Positions 48,781-60,691 of a DNA stretch of 64,000 nucleotides are shown one piece after another. A program made the position numbers and the translations under genes. Within the stretch, counting starts at the first letter, position 1; each line of letters starts with the position of its first letter. The stretch spans positions 906,001 through 970,000 of the forward strand of contig BROG01000155.1 of NCBI GenBank assembly GCA_030159075.1, in the 5' to 3' direction. Below the pieces are notes generated by a model. It saw only the letters and a list, made by a program, of their open reading frames with translations, searched no databases and was not told where the DNA came from. The DNA is from Atrina japonica. Lineage: Eukaryota; Mollusca; Bivalvia; Pterioida; Pinnidae.

Positions 48781-48784
48781 TATT

Positions 48785-51010
48785 AAAGGTCAACGGACAC
48801 GAAAATTCGATATTGATTTTATTACATATTTGGTTAGATATACATAAATCCTAAAATCCGCACAAAGTATACAAAGATTTTTTAACCCTCCGTTTACAGA
48901 TACCAGGTGGAAAAGGGTAACAAAATGATAGGTTATAAAGAGTAGTTTCCGTTTACCAAATACTCCGCTAGGTCTGCTAAACCTAAAGTGAAGTATATGT
49001 GGTGGTCAGCAGTATTAAGATAAAAACTGTATACATGTATATGGCTCTAGTGCAAGACTTCGTATTGTATGATTAAAGGCATAGATTTACTGTATTTTTC
49101 TTCTTCCTCTCTAGAACATCATTCTTAGTAGCTGAACAATTTATTTTCAACCCAGTTATCATTTTTATTTTACACCTCCCTGATAAAGTTATTTGTGAGA
49201 AGATCTACAGGACTTCTCAATCGGGATCGCTGTGTGTTCTTTGAAGTGAACTCCTGATGCTACGGGTAGCAAACTATATATTATATGTGACATACGTATA
49301 AGTTATAGTCTTAAGACTCTTATAATATCTCGAAAGGAATTTGTCATCCAGAATTTCAAATATCCCCGATGAAATATAATACATATAAAAAAACAACAAC
49401 AATAAATAAAAACATGATATTAGTCTTATATCCAAATGAAGTTAACTTAAATGTGCATATAACAAATGTATGGTATATTTCTTTAATTAGCAGTTTGTAT
49501 ACCATTTGTTACTGCCTTACACATACATTTATGAAGCTGAATTTATTTAAAACTATGAATAAAACAGATACATCGATTTAATAGGCTACAAGAAGCGATA
49601 TATAATCGCTGATAGAAGTGATATGTTTTCGTTCATTTTTATGCTCAGTTTTCTACATTACAAACTCTGTCTATTTAAATAAAATTGAATTTTGTATACA
49701 GTTTTTGTAATTAGATCTACTTAACTTTAGTCTCATTTTTTAAACAAAACTGAATGATTTCTTTATATTTTTAGTTTTACCAGATGCGTCACTGGTGTTA
49801 CGCTCTATTGTACATTTTAGACAATGTACACCCAGCATGCGTCTTTACATTGGCTTTTGAAACTCGGTCATTATACATGTATCTTATGTCGATGATAAAA
49901 TAGACCGTAATAATAACTCAAAATTATACATGTAATTCAGAAATATCTATTTATCAAAATCGACATCGAGAAAATATTTTTTAAATTAATTTTCTTTCTT
50001 TCAAGCCCGTGTCCAGCAATAATGGCGATATGTGTCTTTTACATCGCAGTTTTCTTCAAAACTTTTAAACAAAATTTTATAATTTCGAATTACCTCATTT
50101 TAGTCTTATTTTTTAATCAAAACTTTTTTATCATTAATTTTTACCTGTCCCTCGTATTAAAGTGTGCATGCAACGTGTGTGTTTACCATGGGTTTTGATA
50201 CAAGTAACACTTTATATATCGCTGGTAAAGCTAAGCCCCTATGTGTCACAGATGATGAGAAATATGAATATATTTAAACCGATATCAAGAGAATAAGATA
50301 TATCAAGCCTAACAATTTTAATAAAATGCAATGACCTCCAAACGGATATTTTTAGTTTTATATATCGCTTGTAAAATCATGATCAAAACACCAAAATAGT
50401 AGATGAAATGGACATGCAAGACAGCTGAATTTTCTCACTTGACTGAACAGACAGGCGACCCAGAGAGAATACATACTAAAGCTGAACGGTGATTGATAGG
50501 TGACTAATTGTTAAAGTGAATTATCTGTACATGTAGGAGGCGATCCTTTAAAGTTCCCATTTAAGTCAGGAAAGGATATCATGATAAATAATAAGTGACA
50601 AAATATATCATGGCGTACGGTGACTTCGGGGATTTTATTTGTCCTTAGCGTGTTTTGAGGACAATATAATAATGCATTTATCTATTGTCACTTATCATAC
50701 AGAATAAACACCACTTTTTATCCATCAATTTTTCTTACATCTAAATGCTGCTCTGTAAACAGCTACTTAGTACGCATTTCATATACATAAGTCAATATTA
50801 ATATTTTGACAATGATAAGAATAGCGGACACCACCACACTTACGTCACACTCCAAGCGCTCCGAGATTTGCCGATCGTAACCGAAGGCGATCAATCAGGG
50901 CATGGGTATGGGCATTTTTTTTAAAGGTTAATATATTTATACCTGTGTGGTTTTCGATATTGCAGTTTTTTAGTTATTGATTAAATGGGTCATATAAAAG
51001 TATATACGCA
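48785..51010. other. Gene C intron, no recognised feature
   Basis: AT-rich; no exon or clear repeat recognised. Confidence 0.45.
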
Positions 51011-51013
51011 AAT

Positions 51014-51155
51014 CTGGAATGTATATGAAATTTATTATTTGGCTTTGTATGGCACCACTTTTTTCGGAAATAAACATTTTTATTAAATTTTAGCTGAACT
51101 GATGAAGTCTTATTGAGATATACGATCGTCTTGAGCATTTGGTTTGGCTTGTTTT
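51014..51155 (+). repeat. Hammerhead-linked repeat, 3' copy with near-complete core
   Basis: CTGATGA at 51099-51105, stem II GTCTTATTGA, palindromic ACGATCGT stem III, and GTC at 51128-51130 followed by TTGAGC, which pairs with the upstream GCTGAA except for one G-G. GAAA has become GATA, so it is probably inactive. Confidence 0.6.
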
Positions 51156-51223
51156 GTAAATCTTTAACTTTTTTAATGATATTGATAAATTCTGAATGAC
51201 TAATTGATGCATTGTATCAACAG

Positions 51224-51394
51224 GAAATGGAGGTTTTTCTGTGTGGGGCCACTGGTCTCTTTGTAGTAGAACATGTGGAGGCGGTCAACGAATTCGATAT
51301 CGAACATGTACTAACCCTGTGCCAGCTTATGGAGGATCATCATGTAATGGTAACTTTAACACAGCCAGAACATGTAATACTCGCCAATGCCCTG
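51224..51394 (+). CDS. Gene C, TSP1 repeat c
   Basis: 171 bp, phase 1-1 (ATCAACAG; CCTG|GTAAGA). It reads NGGFSVWGHWSLC, then CSRTCGGGQRIRYRTC, NPVPAYGGSSC, NGNF and CNTRQCP. Six cysteines. More diverged than the array repeats downstream. Confidence 0.85.
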
Positions 51395-51550
51395 GTAAGA
51401 ATTAAAACATGAAATATCTTTTTGTTCTAGAGTTTTTCGACTGTGGATATGAAATATCTTTATCAACTATCGATGTATGTATTTCTTGTATGTACTTAAG
51501 GAACACACTGACTGAAAAAATGAAAAGATCAGTAGTTATAGAACTCTCCT

Positions 51551-51750
51551 GGGCCCGGCACCATACAACTTAAGAATTTACTCAAGTCTGTGAATATTCT
51601 CATATTGGTGTGCTCAGCCAATCAGATTTCAGGATTAGACAGTAAGAATTACTTACGTTTAAAAATTTCACTCAAATCTGTGTAATCCTGAAATCTGATT
51701 GGCTGAGCACACCAATTTGAGAATAGTCTCAGACTTTAGTGCCCGACCCT
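51551..51750. repeat. Inverted-repeat element
   Basis: Inner arms TTGGTGTGCTCAGCCAATCA and TGATTGGCTGAGCACACCAA, extended by ATTTCAGGATTA / TAATCCTGAAAT. Outer GGGCCCGGCAC / GTGCCCGACCC. Confidence 0.85.
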
Positions 51751-51894
51751 GATCAAGCTTTTAGTATACTTCCGGTAAAAAAGCTCTCATCTGACGTCAT
51801 ATTAGGTTTTTATAGAATGGACATTGAAACTGGACATGAAAGATATATTGTTAGTCTATTTTAAAAATGTCTTTAAATATAATCTACATTGTCT

Positions 51895-52420
51895 GGTCAA
51901 TGATTTGAAATTGATAATGTGGGGTAATGAAATACTCTATAAACAATTCAACTCTTGAGTTACCATTATGTTTTGTTCATGAGAGTGCAATGAATAAAAA
52001 AGATATATCACCCGATTAATAACCCTACCTCAAGCACTCCTTTCCTTAGAAAATATGGAGAATGTGGAATTAGACAGCTTGACACTGTATACCCTCCAGA
52101 GTGTACGAAAATTATCAAGTCTATGGAATAGCAATATCGATGTGATGGGACTTTCCGATATTATGAATCCTAATAATTCATAATTTTTAGGGGCTATATA
52201 TAAGGGTTTGGTGCAACTTGTTGGATTGTGCTGTGTTTCTTAGTTTGTATGAGATTTTGTTCTTAACAATATATTGACAACGGTTAAGTTGATACTTTAG
52301 CAATAGTGTGCAGTTGTTTATTCCACAGGCAATGTAAATCAGAAGTGTGTACAAATCATTCAAAACATCTTTTGCATGATTAAAAGATACACAATTTTAT
52401 TAAATTCATAGTAACAAACC
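51895..52420 (+). mobile_element. Old Penelope-like relic (GIY-YIG and RT pieces)
   Basis: 51895-52185 aligns with 28455-28750 (GAAAT.GATAATG.GGGTAA.., ATGAGAGTGC, then the CTTGACACTGTATACCC block). 52262-52420 aligns with 29950-30100 (TATTGACA.C.GTTAAG, GTAAATCAGA.GTG). Many indels, no open frame. Confidence 0.65.
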
Positions 52421-52452
52421 ATAAAACCATTCTATTGTCCTATTCACGTAAG

Positions 52453-52610
52453 TTGGCGGGGCGGAATAACCTTTTGATTACAATACGGATGACTCTACTC
52501 ATTTTTCAGTTATGACAAGCTCCTCGGTAAAAACATTTTATTCCTCACTGGATACTCTCTTAAGTATGGTGACAAGCAGAAACGATAAATGTTGTGCTCG
52601 CAAATCTGAA
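52453..52610 (+). promoter_or_regulatory. Third copy of the gene B/C promoter region
   Basis: GGCGGGGCGGAATAACCTTTTGATTA, ATACGGATGA and TCTACTCA match 13941-13990. CAGTTATGACAAGCTCCTCG and AACATTTTATTCCTCACTGG match both other copies. GTTGTGCTCGCAAATC soon after recalls the end of a signal exon, but no open signal peptide follows. Probably the start of a former separate gene. Confidence 0.5.
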
Positions 52611-52619
52611 TACCTAGTC

Positions 52620-53590
52620 ATTGGTTATCATTCAACAACACTTATTAGATTTCTTCTTTCCATTCTTCTTTTATTTTTCTTGTTCTCATGACTTAAAGAT
52701 ATAATAGCCCCTTCGTCTCGCTTCAACACAAAAGAACACCGAACGTTTGTGATGTACATCATCTTTCAATTCCCCAAACTTCCGACTATTTCACATCATC
52801 CAGTCAATTACAGTGTCGGCTTTCTCAGTGCATGTTTTATCCGAGAGGACAGCTTAAACCCTTCCAAAATTGTGGATAAATTTATTACAGTTTTTCATTC
52901 AGTTTAACCATCAGTGACGGGTTTACACAGGCTTTCTTAATCTTTGGAAATTTCATCATAGGTACTTTGCTAATGTGCATACTACATATTTACAAATATC
53001 TAATGAACAATTGTTATACAGTGTAATTTAGTAAAATTATAATCATACTACTTTACACGGATGTAAGTTTGTATAGGGAAAGTAAAGTTAATGTTCTTAG
53101 CTCCCTATCTACGGAAAATTTACAAGCTGCAACTTAGACCTGTTTGATAAGAAAAATCCAAAATGGAAATCACTTTTCTTTTGTGTATGATTATTACTAT
53201 ACGACTAAATTACTTGTCCAAGCCTCCACCTCTTGCTATAGCTATGTTTTGTACACGAACATATTCTCCATATAAAATTCGTTGAGAAAATAACAAATAA
53301 CGAGAGTACAACTCTGAAATTGTTTTAAAGCCTTGATCTGATTGGTTGACGAATGCGAGCATAGTTCACTCGCATTAGCTGAGGCTTCATGATTAATAAA
53401 ATCCCGTTAAAGGCAGTATGTAAAATGATATAACGAACGTTTTCATTAGTGAATTCACAGCATGACAACTGATCCCACCTCTGGTTTTTCCACGGATCTG
53501 TTTCCGTTCAATGTTCACAATATTATTTCCAGTCTTTAATAAATTGTTTCAGTGGGTTTTTAGTAATTTACCGCGACGACAGTAAACATA
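52620..53590. other. Gene C intron, no recognised feature
   Basis: Holds only a degenerate match to the Penelope 3' end near 53462-53520 (GATCCCACCTCTGG). Confidence 0.4.
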
Positions 53591-53596
53591 TTTAAA

Positions 53597-53930
53597 ATGC
53601 ATTTATTGATTTATATGAATTTTCAATTACCAACCCATTTACTGAGAAACAATATATTCCTCGGTATAAATACATTTCCCGCCAAAAGAGGACGTAACTG
53701 TTCCGGTGATTTTCTTGAGGAATTGAGCTGCAATTGTTTTCCGTGCCCAGGAAATAGAATCAAGGAAAAAGACCTTATTACTTTTGTTTCATTTACTGAC
53801 GTTCTGTTTTGTAGAATATCATAACACCTTTCACCTCTAGTATTCTATCGATCCTTGTCCCTCCAATATTCATCATGTATGTCTGCAATCCTCTACCGTG
53901 TCCAGGTAAAAGAATCAAGGATTAGTTTTA
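53597..53930 (+). pseudogene. Two deleted TSP1 array units (relics 1 and 2)
   Basis: Relic 1 joins the pre-exon tract (AAATACATTTCCC) to the second half of an exon (53678-53750: RGRNCSGDFLEELSC, FPCP) at a shared CCC. Its donor is CCAG|GAAATA, with +2 changed. Relic 2 (53883-53905) keeps only CNPLPCP and a good donor, joined to an intron at a shared CTG. Both look like deletions at short matching sequences. Neither can be a normal exon. They mark the old left end of the array. Confidence 0.7.
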
Positions 53931-54151
53931 CACGAGTTAACTTCTGTTTAATGTTCATTATATCTGTCGGTTTCGTCATTTTGTAGCGATTAATAAGGAG
54001 GATTCACTGCATTTCAAGTCATTTATCAGGACAAAAATTTACACATTTAAAACTCATTTATGGATGTACATGGTTTTTCACTTACAAAACGATTTACTGA
54101 GAAAACCATATCTTCTTTAGTGTAAATACATTTCCCTTTTACTGCAAACAG

Positions 54152-54322
54152 TGGACGGTGGATTCTCAAACTGGAACACATGGTCAAGCTGTAGTGTTTC
54201 TTGTGGCAACGGTATAAAATCACGAAGCCGAACTTGCACCAATCCTAGCCCCGCCAATGGAGGACGAAACTGTTTCGGTGCCTTTGTTGAAGAATTGAAC
54301 TGCAATCCTCTTCCGTGTCCAG
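54152..54322 (+). CDS. Gene C array, TSP1 unit U1
   Basis: Type sequence of the array: [57 protein letters not shown]. Six cysteines; WNTWSSC fits C-mannosylation and CSVSCGNG fits O-fucosylation. Acceptor TGCAAACAG, donor CCAG|GTAATA, phase 1-1. U7, U8, U9 and U10 encode the same peptide, so these units are recently homogenised. Confidence 0.88.
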
Positions 54323-54568
54323 GTAATAGAATCAAAGATTAGTTTTACACTAGTCTATTTATGTTTAAAGTTCATTATATTTGTCTGTTTCGTCAAATTG
54401 TAGCGAGTAATAAGTAAGATTCATTGAATTTCAAGTTATTTATCAGGACAAAAATTCACACATTTAAAACGCATTTATGGATGTACATGGTTTTTCACTT
54501 ACAAACCGATTTACTGAGAAAACAATATCTTCTTTAGTGTAAATACATTTCCCTTTTACTGCAAACAG

Positions 54569-54739
54569 TGGACGGTGGATTCTCAAACTGGAACACATGG
54601 TCAAGCTGTAGTGTTTCTTGCAGCAACGGTATAAAATCACGAAGCCGAACTTGCACCAATCCTAGCCCCGCCAATGGAGGACGAAACTGTTTCGGTGCCT
54701 TTGTTGAAGAATTGAACTGCAATTCTCTTCCGTGTCCAG
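54569..54739 (+). CDS. Gene C array, TSP1 unit U2
   Basis: As U1, but CSNG replaces CGNG and CNSLPCP replaces CNPLPCP. Splice sites intact. Confidence 0.87.
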
Positions 54740-54985
54740 GTAATAGAATCAAGGATTAGTTTTACACTAGTCTATTTATGTTTAATGTTCATTATATCTG
54801 TCTGTTTCGTCAAATTGTAGCGAGTAATAAGGAAGATTCATTGAATTTCAAGTTATTTATCAGGACAAAAATTCACACATTTAAAATTCATTTATGGATG
54901 TAGATGGTTTTTCTTTTACAAACCGATTTACTGAGAAAACAATATCTTCTTTAGTGTAAATACATTTCCCTTTTACTGCAAACAG

Positions 54986-55158
54986 TGGACGGTGGATTCT
55001 CAAACTGGAACACATGGTCAAGCTGTAGTGTTTCTTGTGGCAACGGTATAAAATCACACGAAGCCGAACTTGCACCAATCCTAGCCCCGCCAATGGAGGA
55101 CGAAACTGTTTCGGTGCCTTTGTTGAAGAATTGAACTGCAATCCTCTTCCGTGTCCAG
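54986..55158 (+). pseudogene. Gene C array, unit U3 with 2-bp insertion
   Basis: 173 bp instead of 171: an extra AC makes TCACACGAAGCC where every other unit has TCACGAAGCC. The frame is lost after GNGIKSH. Both splice sites remain good, so including this exon would truncate the protein, while skipping it keeps the frame. An assembly or read error in one unit cannot be excluded. Confidence 0.7.
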
Positions 55159-55404
55159 GTAATAGAATCAAGGATTAGTTTTACACGAGTCTATTTATGT
55201 TTGATGTTCATTATATCTGTCTGTTTCGTCAAATTGTAGCGAGTAATAAGGAAGATTCATTGAATTTCAAGTCATTTATCAGGACAAAAATTAACACATT
55301 TAAAATTCATTGATGGATGTACATGGTTTTACACTTACAAAACGATTTACTTAGAAAACAATATCTCCTTTAGTTTAAATACATTTCCCTTTTAATACAA
55401 ACAG

Positions 55405-55575
55405 TGGACGGTGGATTTTCAAACTGGAACACTTGGTCAAGCTGTAGTGTTTCTTGCAGCAACGGTATAAAATCACGAAGCCGAACTTGCACCAATCCTA
55501 GCCCCGCCAATGGAGGACGTAATTGTTCCGGTGAATTTCGTGAGGAATTGAACTGCAATTCTCTTCCATGTCCAG
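55405..55575 (+). CDS. Gene C array, TSP1 unit U4
   Basis: Has CSNG and the variant RNCSGEFREELNCNSLPCP, shared only with U11 and, in part, U14. The intron after it is longer (U5 starts 458 bp on) and contains CCTCCAATGTTCATC. Confidence 0.87.
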
Positions 55576-55862
55576 GTAATAGAAGGAAAGAGACCTTATT
55601 TCTTTTACTGATACACTGTATAATGATCATAACACCTTGTTTCACCTCTAGTATTCTATCGATCCTTGTCCCTCCAATGTTCATCATTTATGTCTGTTTC
55701 ATGAATTTCTAGCGATCTATGAATTTTATATCTTTGATAAGCACAAAAATTAACACATTCAAAATGCATTTGGCAATGTATATGACTTTTATTTACCGAC
55801 CCATTTACTGAGGAAACCATATTTCCTTGAAATAAAACACATTTCTCTTTAAATACAAAAAG

Positions 55863-56033
55863 TGGACGGTGGATTCTCAAACTGGAACACATGGTCAATT
55901 TGTAGTGTTTCTTGTGGCAATGGTATAAAATCACGAAGTCGAACTTGCAACAATCCTAGTCCGGCCAATGGAGGGCGAAACTGTTCCGGTGCCTTTGTTG
56001 AAGAATTGAACTGCAATCCTCTTCCGTGTCCAG
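55863..56033 (+). CDS. Gene C array, TSP1 unit U5
   Basis: WSICSVSC and RTCNNPSP are diagnostic, shared with U12. The acceptor is ACAAAAAG rather than CAAACAG. Confidence 0.86.
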
Positions 56034-56280
56034 GTAATAAAATAATGGAATATAGTTTTCCACGAGTCCGTTTCTGTCTCATGTTCATCAAATGTTCCTG
56101 CTTCGTGAATTTCAAGCAATGAATCAGTTCGTTTCAATGATTTTTTTTTATTTATTTGGACAACAGTCAACACATTGTAAATACATTAATCGATGTACAC
56201 GATGTTTTCACTTACCAACCCATTTACTGAGATACCATATCTTCCTTAATTTAATTATATTTTCCCCTTTATACAAACAG

Positions 56281-56451
56281 TCCACGGTGGATTCACAAAC
56301 TGGAACACATGGTCAAGTTGTAGTGTTTCTTGTGGAAATGGTAAAATGTCACGAAATCGAACTTGCACCAATCCTAGTCCGGCCAATGGAGGACGAAACT
56401 GTTCCGGTGCCTTTGTTGAAGAATTGAACTGCAATCCTCTTCCGTGTCCAG
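56281..56451 (+). CDS. Gene C array, TSP1 unit U6
   Basis: Starts VHGGFTNW and has GNGKMSRNRTC, shared with U13. Donor CCAG|GTAAAA. Confidence 0.86.
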
Positions 56452-56697
56452 GTAAAAGAATCAAGGATTAGTTTTACACGAGTTAACTTCTGTTTAATGT
56501 TCATTATATCTGTCGGTTTCGTCATTTTGTAGCGATTAATAAGGAGGATTCACTGCATTTCAAGTCATTTATCAGGACAAAAATTCACACATTTAAAACG
56601 CATTTATGGATGTACATGGTTTTTCACTTACAAAACGATTTACTGAGAAAACAATATCTTCTTTAGTGTAAATACATTTCCCTTTTACTGCAAACAG

Positions 56698-56868
56698 TGG
56701 ACGGTGGATTCTCAAACTGGAACACTTGGTCAAGCTGTAGTGTTTCTTGTGGCAACGGTATAAAATCACGAAGCCGAACTTGCACCAATCCTAGCCCCGC
56801 CAATGGAGGACGAAACTGTTTCGGTGCCTTTGTTGAAGAATTGAACTGCAATCCTCTTCCGTGTCCAG
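56698..56868 (+). CDS. Gene C array, TSP1 unit U7
   Basis: Same peptide as U1. Intact splice sites. Confidence 0.88.
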
Positions 56869-57115
56869 GTAATAGAATCAAGGATTAGTTTTACACTAGT
56901 CTATTTATGTTTAAAATTCATTATATTTGTCTGTTTCGTCAAATTGTAGCGAGTAATAAGGAAGATTCATTGAATTTCAAGTTATTTATCAGGACAAAAA
57001 TTAACACACATTAAAATTCATTTATGGATGTAGATGGTTTTTCTTTTACAAACCGATTTACTGAGAAAACAATATCTTCTTTAGTGTAAATACATTTCCC
57101 TTTTACTGCAAACAG

Positions 57116-57286
57116 TGGACGGTGGATTCTCAAACTGGAACACATGGTCAAGCTGTAGTGTTTCTTGTGGCAACGGTATAAAATCACGAAGCCGAACTTG
57201 CACCAATCCTAGTCCGGCCAATGGAGGACGAAACTGTTTCGGTGCCTTTGTTGAAGAATTGAACTGCAATCCTCTTCCGTGTCCAG
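57116..57286 (+). CDS. Gene C array, TSP1 unit U8
   Basis: Same peptide as U1, with a silent AGTCCGGCC where U1 has AGCCCCGCC. Donor CCAG|GTAAAA and the following intron match U6, so it looks like a mosaic of two unit types. Confidence 0.87.
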
Positions 57287-57533
57287 GTAAAAGAATCAAG
57301 GATTAGTTTTACACGAGTTAACTTCTGTTTAATGTTCATTATATCTGTCGGTTTCGTCATTTTGTAGCGATTAATAAGGAGGATTCACTGCATTTCAAGT
57401 CATTTATCAGGACAAAAATTCACACATTTTAAAACGCATTTATGGATGTACATGGTTTTTCACTTACAAAACGATTTACTGAGAAAACAATATCTTCTTT
57501 AGTGTAAATACATTTCCCTTTTACTGCAAACAG

Positions 57534-57704
57534 TGGACGGTGGATTCTCAAACTGGAACACTTGGTCAAGCTGTAGTGTTTCTTGTGGCAACGGTATAAA
57601 ATCACGAAGCCGAACTTGCACCAATCCTAGCCCCGCCAATGGAGGACGAAACTGTTTCGGTGCCTTTGTTGAAGAATTGAACTGCAATCCTCTTCCGTGT
57701 CCAG
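57534..57704 (+). CDS. Gene C array, TSP1 unit U9
   Basis: Same peptide as U1; the intron after it is of the U1/U7 type. Confidence 0.88.
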
Positions 57705-57949
57705 GTAATAGAATCAAGGATTAGTTTTACACTAGTCTATTTATGTTTAAAGTTCATTATATTTGTCTGTTTCGTCAAATTGTAGGAGTAATAAGGAAGA
57801 TTCATTGAATTTCAAGTTATTTATCAGGACAAAAATTAACACATTTAAAATTCATTTATGGATGTAGATGGTTTTTCTTTTACAAACCGATTTACTGAGA
57901 AAACAATATCTTCTTTAGAGTAAATACATTTCCCTTTTACTGCATACAG

Positions 57950-58120
57950 TGGACGGTGGATTCTCAAACTGGAACACATGGTCAAGCTGTAGTGTTTCTT
58001 GTGGCAACGGTATAAAATCACGAAGCCGAACTTGCACCAATCCTAGCCCCGCCAATGGAGGACGAAACTGTTTCGGTGCCTTTGTTGAAGAATTGAACTG
58101 CAATCCTCTTCCGTGTCCAG
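57950..58120 (+). pseudogene. Gene C array, unit U10 with mutated splice donor
   Basis: The coding sequence equals U1, but the donor is CCAG|ATAATA: intron position +1 is A instead of G. Reading on gives DNRIKD and TAG at 58138-58140. It should be skipped, or end a short form. Phase 1-1 symmetry means skipping does not disturb the frame. The same +1 change is found in the last exon of gene B. Confidence 0.7.
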
Positions 58121-58366
58121 ATAATAGAATCAAGGATTAGTTTTACACGAGTCTATTTATGTTTGATGTTCATTATATCTGTCTGTTTCGTCAAATTGTA
58201 GCGAGTAATAAGGAAGATTCATTGAATTTCAAGTCATTTATCAGGAAAAAAATTAACACATTTAAAATTCATTGATGGATGTACATGGTTTTACACTTAC
58301 AAAACGATTTACTTAAAAAATAATATCTCCTTTACTTTAAATACATTTCCCTTTTAATACAAACAG

Positions 58367-58537
58367 TGGACGGTGGATTTTCAAACTGGAACACTTGGTC
58401 AAGCTGTAGTGTTTCTTGCAGCAACGGTATAAAATCACGAAGCCGAACTTGCACCAATCCTAGCCCCGCCAATGGAGGACGTAATTGTTCCGGTGAATTT
58501 CGTGAGGAATTGAACTGCAATTCTCTTCCATGTCCAG
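58367..58537 (+). CDS. Gene C array, TSP1 unit U11
   Basis: Same peptide as U4, 2,962 bp downstream of it. The intron after it has a 14-bp insertion relative to the U4 intron (ACTAAGTTGGTATC region). Confidence 0.87.
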
Positions 58538-58838
58538 GTAATAGAAGGAAAGAGACCTTATTTCTTTTACTGATACTCTGTATAATGATCATAGCACCTT
58601 GTTTCACCTCTAGTATTCTATCGATCCTTGTCCCTCCAATGTTCATCATTTATGTCTGTTTCATGAATTTCTAGCGATTACTAAGTTGGTATCTATGAAT
58701 TTTATATCTTTGATAAGCACAAAAATTAACACATTCAAAATGCATTTGGCAATGTATATGACTTTTATTTACCGACCCATTTACTGAGGAAACCATATTT
58801 CCTTGAAATAAAACACATTTCTCTTTAAATACAAAAAG

Positions 58839-59009
58839 TGGACGGTGGATTCTCAAACTGGAACACATGGTCAATTTGTAGTGTTTCTTGTGGCAATGGT
58901 ATAAAATCACGAAGTCGAACTTGCAACAATCCTAGTCCGGCCAATGGAGGGCGAAACTGTTCCGGTGCCTTTGTTGAAGAATTGAACTGCAATCCTCTTC
59001 CGTGTCCAG
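58839..59009 (+). CDS. Gene C array, TSP1 unit U12
   Basis: Same peptide as U5 (WSIC, RTCNN), 2,976 bp downstream of it. Confidence 0.86.
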
Positions 59010-59236
59010 GTAATAAAATAAAGGAATATAGTTTTCCACGAGTCCGTTTCTGTCTCATGTTCATCAAATGTTCCTGCTTCGTGAATTTCAAGCAATGAAT
59101 CAGTTCGTTTCAATGATTTTTTTTATTTATTTGGACAACAGTCAACACATTGTAAATACATTTATCGATGTACACGATGTTTTCACCATACCATAACGTC
59201 CTTAATTCAAATACATTTTTCCCTTCATACAAACAG

Positions 59237-59407
59237 TCCACGGTGGATTCACAAACTGGAACGCATGGTCAAGTTGTAGTGTTTCTTGTGGAAATGGTAA
59301 AATGTCACGAAGTCGAACTTGCACCAATCCTAGTCCGGCCAATGGAGGACGAAACTGTTCCGGTGCCTTTGTTGAAGAATTGAACTGCAATCCTCTTCCG
59401 TGTCCAG
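59237..59407 (+). CDS. Gene C array, TSP1 unit U13
   Basis: VHGGFTNWNAW and GNGKMSRSRTC. Partner of U6, differing at two residues. The intron before it is about 20 bp shorter. Confidence 0.86.
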
Positions 59408-59639
59408 GTAAAAGAATCAAGGATTAGTTTTACACGAGTCTATTTCTGTTTAATGTTCATTATATCTGTCTGTTTCGTCATTTTGTAGCGATTAATAAGG
59501 AGGATTCACTGAATTTCAAGTCATTTATCAGGACAAAACTTCACACATTTAAAACGCATGGTTTTTCACTTACAAACCGATTTACTGAGAAAACCATATT
59601 TTCTTTAGTGTAAATACATTTCCCTTTTACTGCAAACAG

Positions 59640-59810
59640 TGGACGGTGGATTCTCAAACTGGAACACATGGTCAAGCTGTAGTGTTTCTTGTGGCAACGG
59701 TATGAAATCACGAAGCCGAACTTGCACCAATCCTAGCCCCGCTAATGGAGGACGTAACTGTTCCGGTGAATTTCGTGAAGAATTGAGCTGCAATACTCGT
59801 CCATGTCCAG
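59640..59810 (+). CDS. Gene C array, TSP1 unit U14
   Basis: GNGMKSRSRTC and SGEFREELSCNTRPCP. A mosaic of the U1-like front and the U4-like back. Confidence 0.87.
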
Positions 59811-60058
59811 GTAATAAAATCAAGAAATATAGTTTTACACGAGTCTATTTATGTTTAATGTTCATTATATCTGTCTGTTTCGTCAATTTGTAGCGATTAA
59901 TAAGGAGGATTCATTGAATTTCAAGTCATTTATCAGGACAGAAATTCACACATTTAAAACGCATTTATGGATGTACATGATTTTTCACTTACCAACCCAT
60001 TTACTGAGAAAACCATATCTTCCTTAGTTTAAGTACATTGTTCCTTTTTTATAAACAG

Positions 60059-60229
60059 TGGACGGTGGATTCTCAGACTGGAACGCATGGTCAAGTTGTA
60101 GTGTGTCTTGTGGCAATGGTATAAAATCACGAAGCCGAACTTGCAACAATCCTAGTCCGGCCAATGGAGGACGAAACTGTTCCGGTGCCTTTGTTGAAGA
60201 ATTGAACTGCAATCCTCTTCCGTGTCCAG
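60059..60229 (+). CDS. Gene C array, TSP1 unit U15
   Basis: VDGGFSDWNAW and [12 protein letters not shown]. The last unit with an array-type upstream intron; the downstream intron (60230-60520) is unrelated to the others. Confidence 0.87.
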
Positions 60230-60520
60230 GTAATAGAATCAAGAAAAGATTATATATCACTTATTCATAAATTTTGTTTAAATAAAGAAGATCGAATTGC
60301 ACAACAATCAGAAACAGTTATCCATTTTCTATAGTTAATACCGACCAATTTGCTGACGAAAACATATTTTCTTAATTGAAATACATTAATCTGTATATGA
60401 CAAATTGTTGTCGTTAATTTATTATTTTTTTACATTATAATTTTATGCACGTTCACATTATCACACATCCAATAATATCAATTTTTATACTTTCAATAAT
60501 ACTTTCTGTTTACTAAACAG

Positions 60521-60691
60521 TGGACGGTGGATTCTCAAACTGGAATGCATGGTCAAGTTGTAGCGTTTCCTGCGGAAATGGTACAATGACACGAAGTCGA
60601 ACTTGCACCAATCCTAGTCCAGCCTATGGAGGACGTAATTGTTCCAGTGACTTTGTAGATGAATTGAACTGTAATCTTCTTCCGTGTTCAG
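60521..60691 (+). CDS. Gene C, TSP1 unit U16 (array edge)
   Basis: GNGTMTRSRTC, SPAYGGRNCSSDFVDELNC and LLPCS. Closer to the gene B repeats (TMSRSRTC, AYGG, DFVDE) than to its array neighbours, so it probably reflects the ancestral last TSP1 repeat. Confidence 0.87.

Noticed and set aside
54117..59823. Minus-strand open frames of about 72 codons across the TSP1 array
   Set aside because: Antisense shadows of the repeated exons. The plus-strand frames carry the TSP1 cysteine pattern and splice sites.
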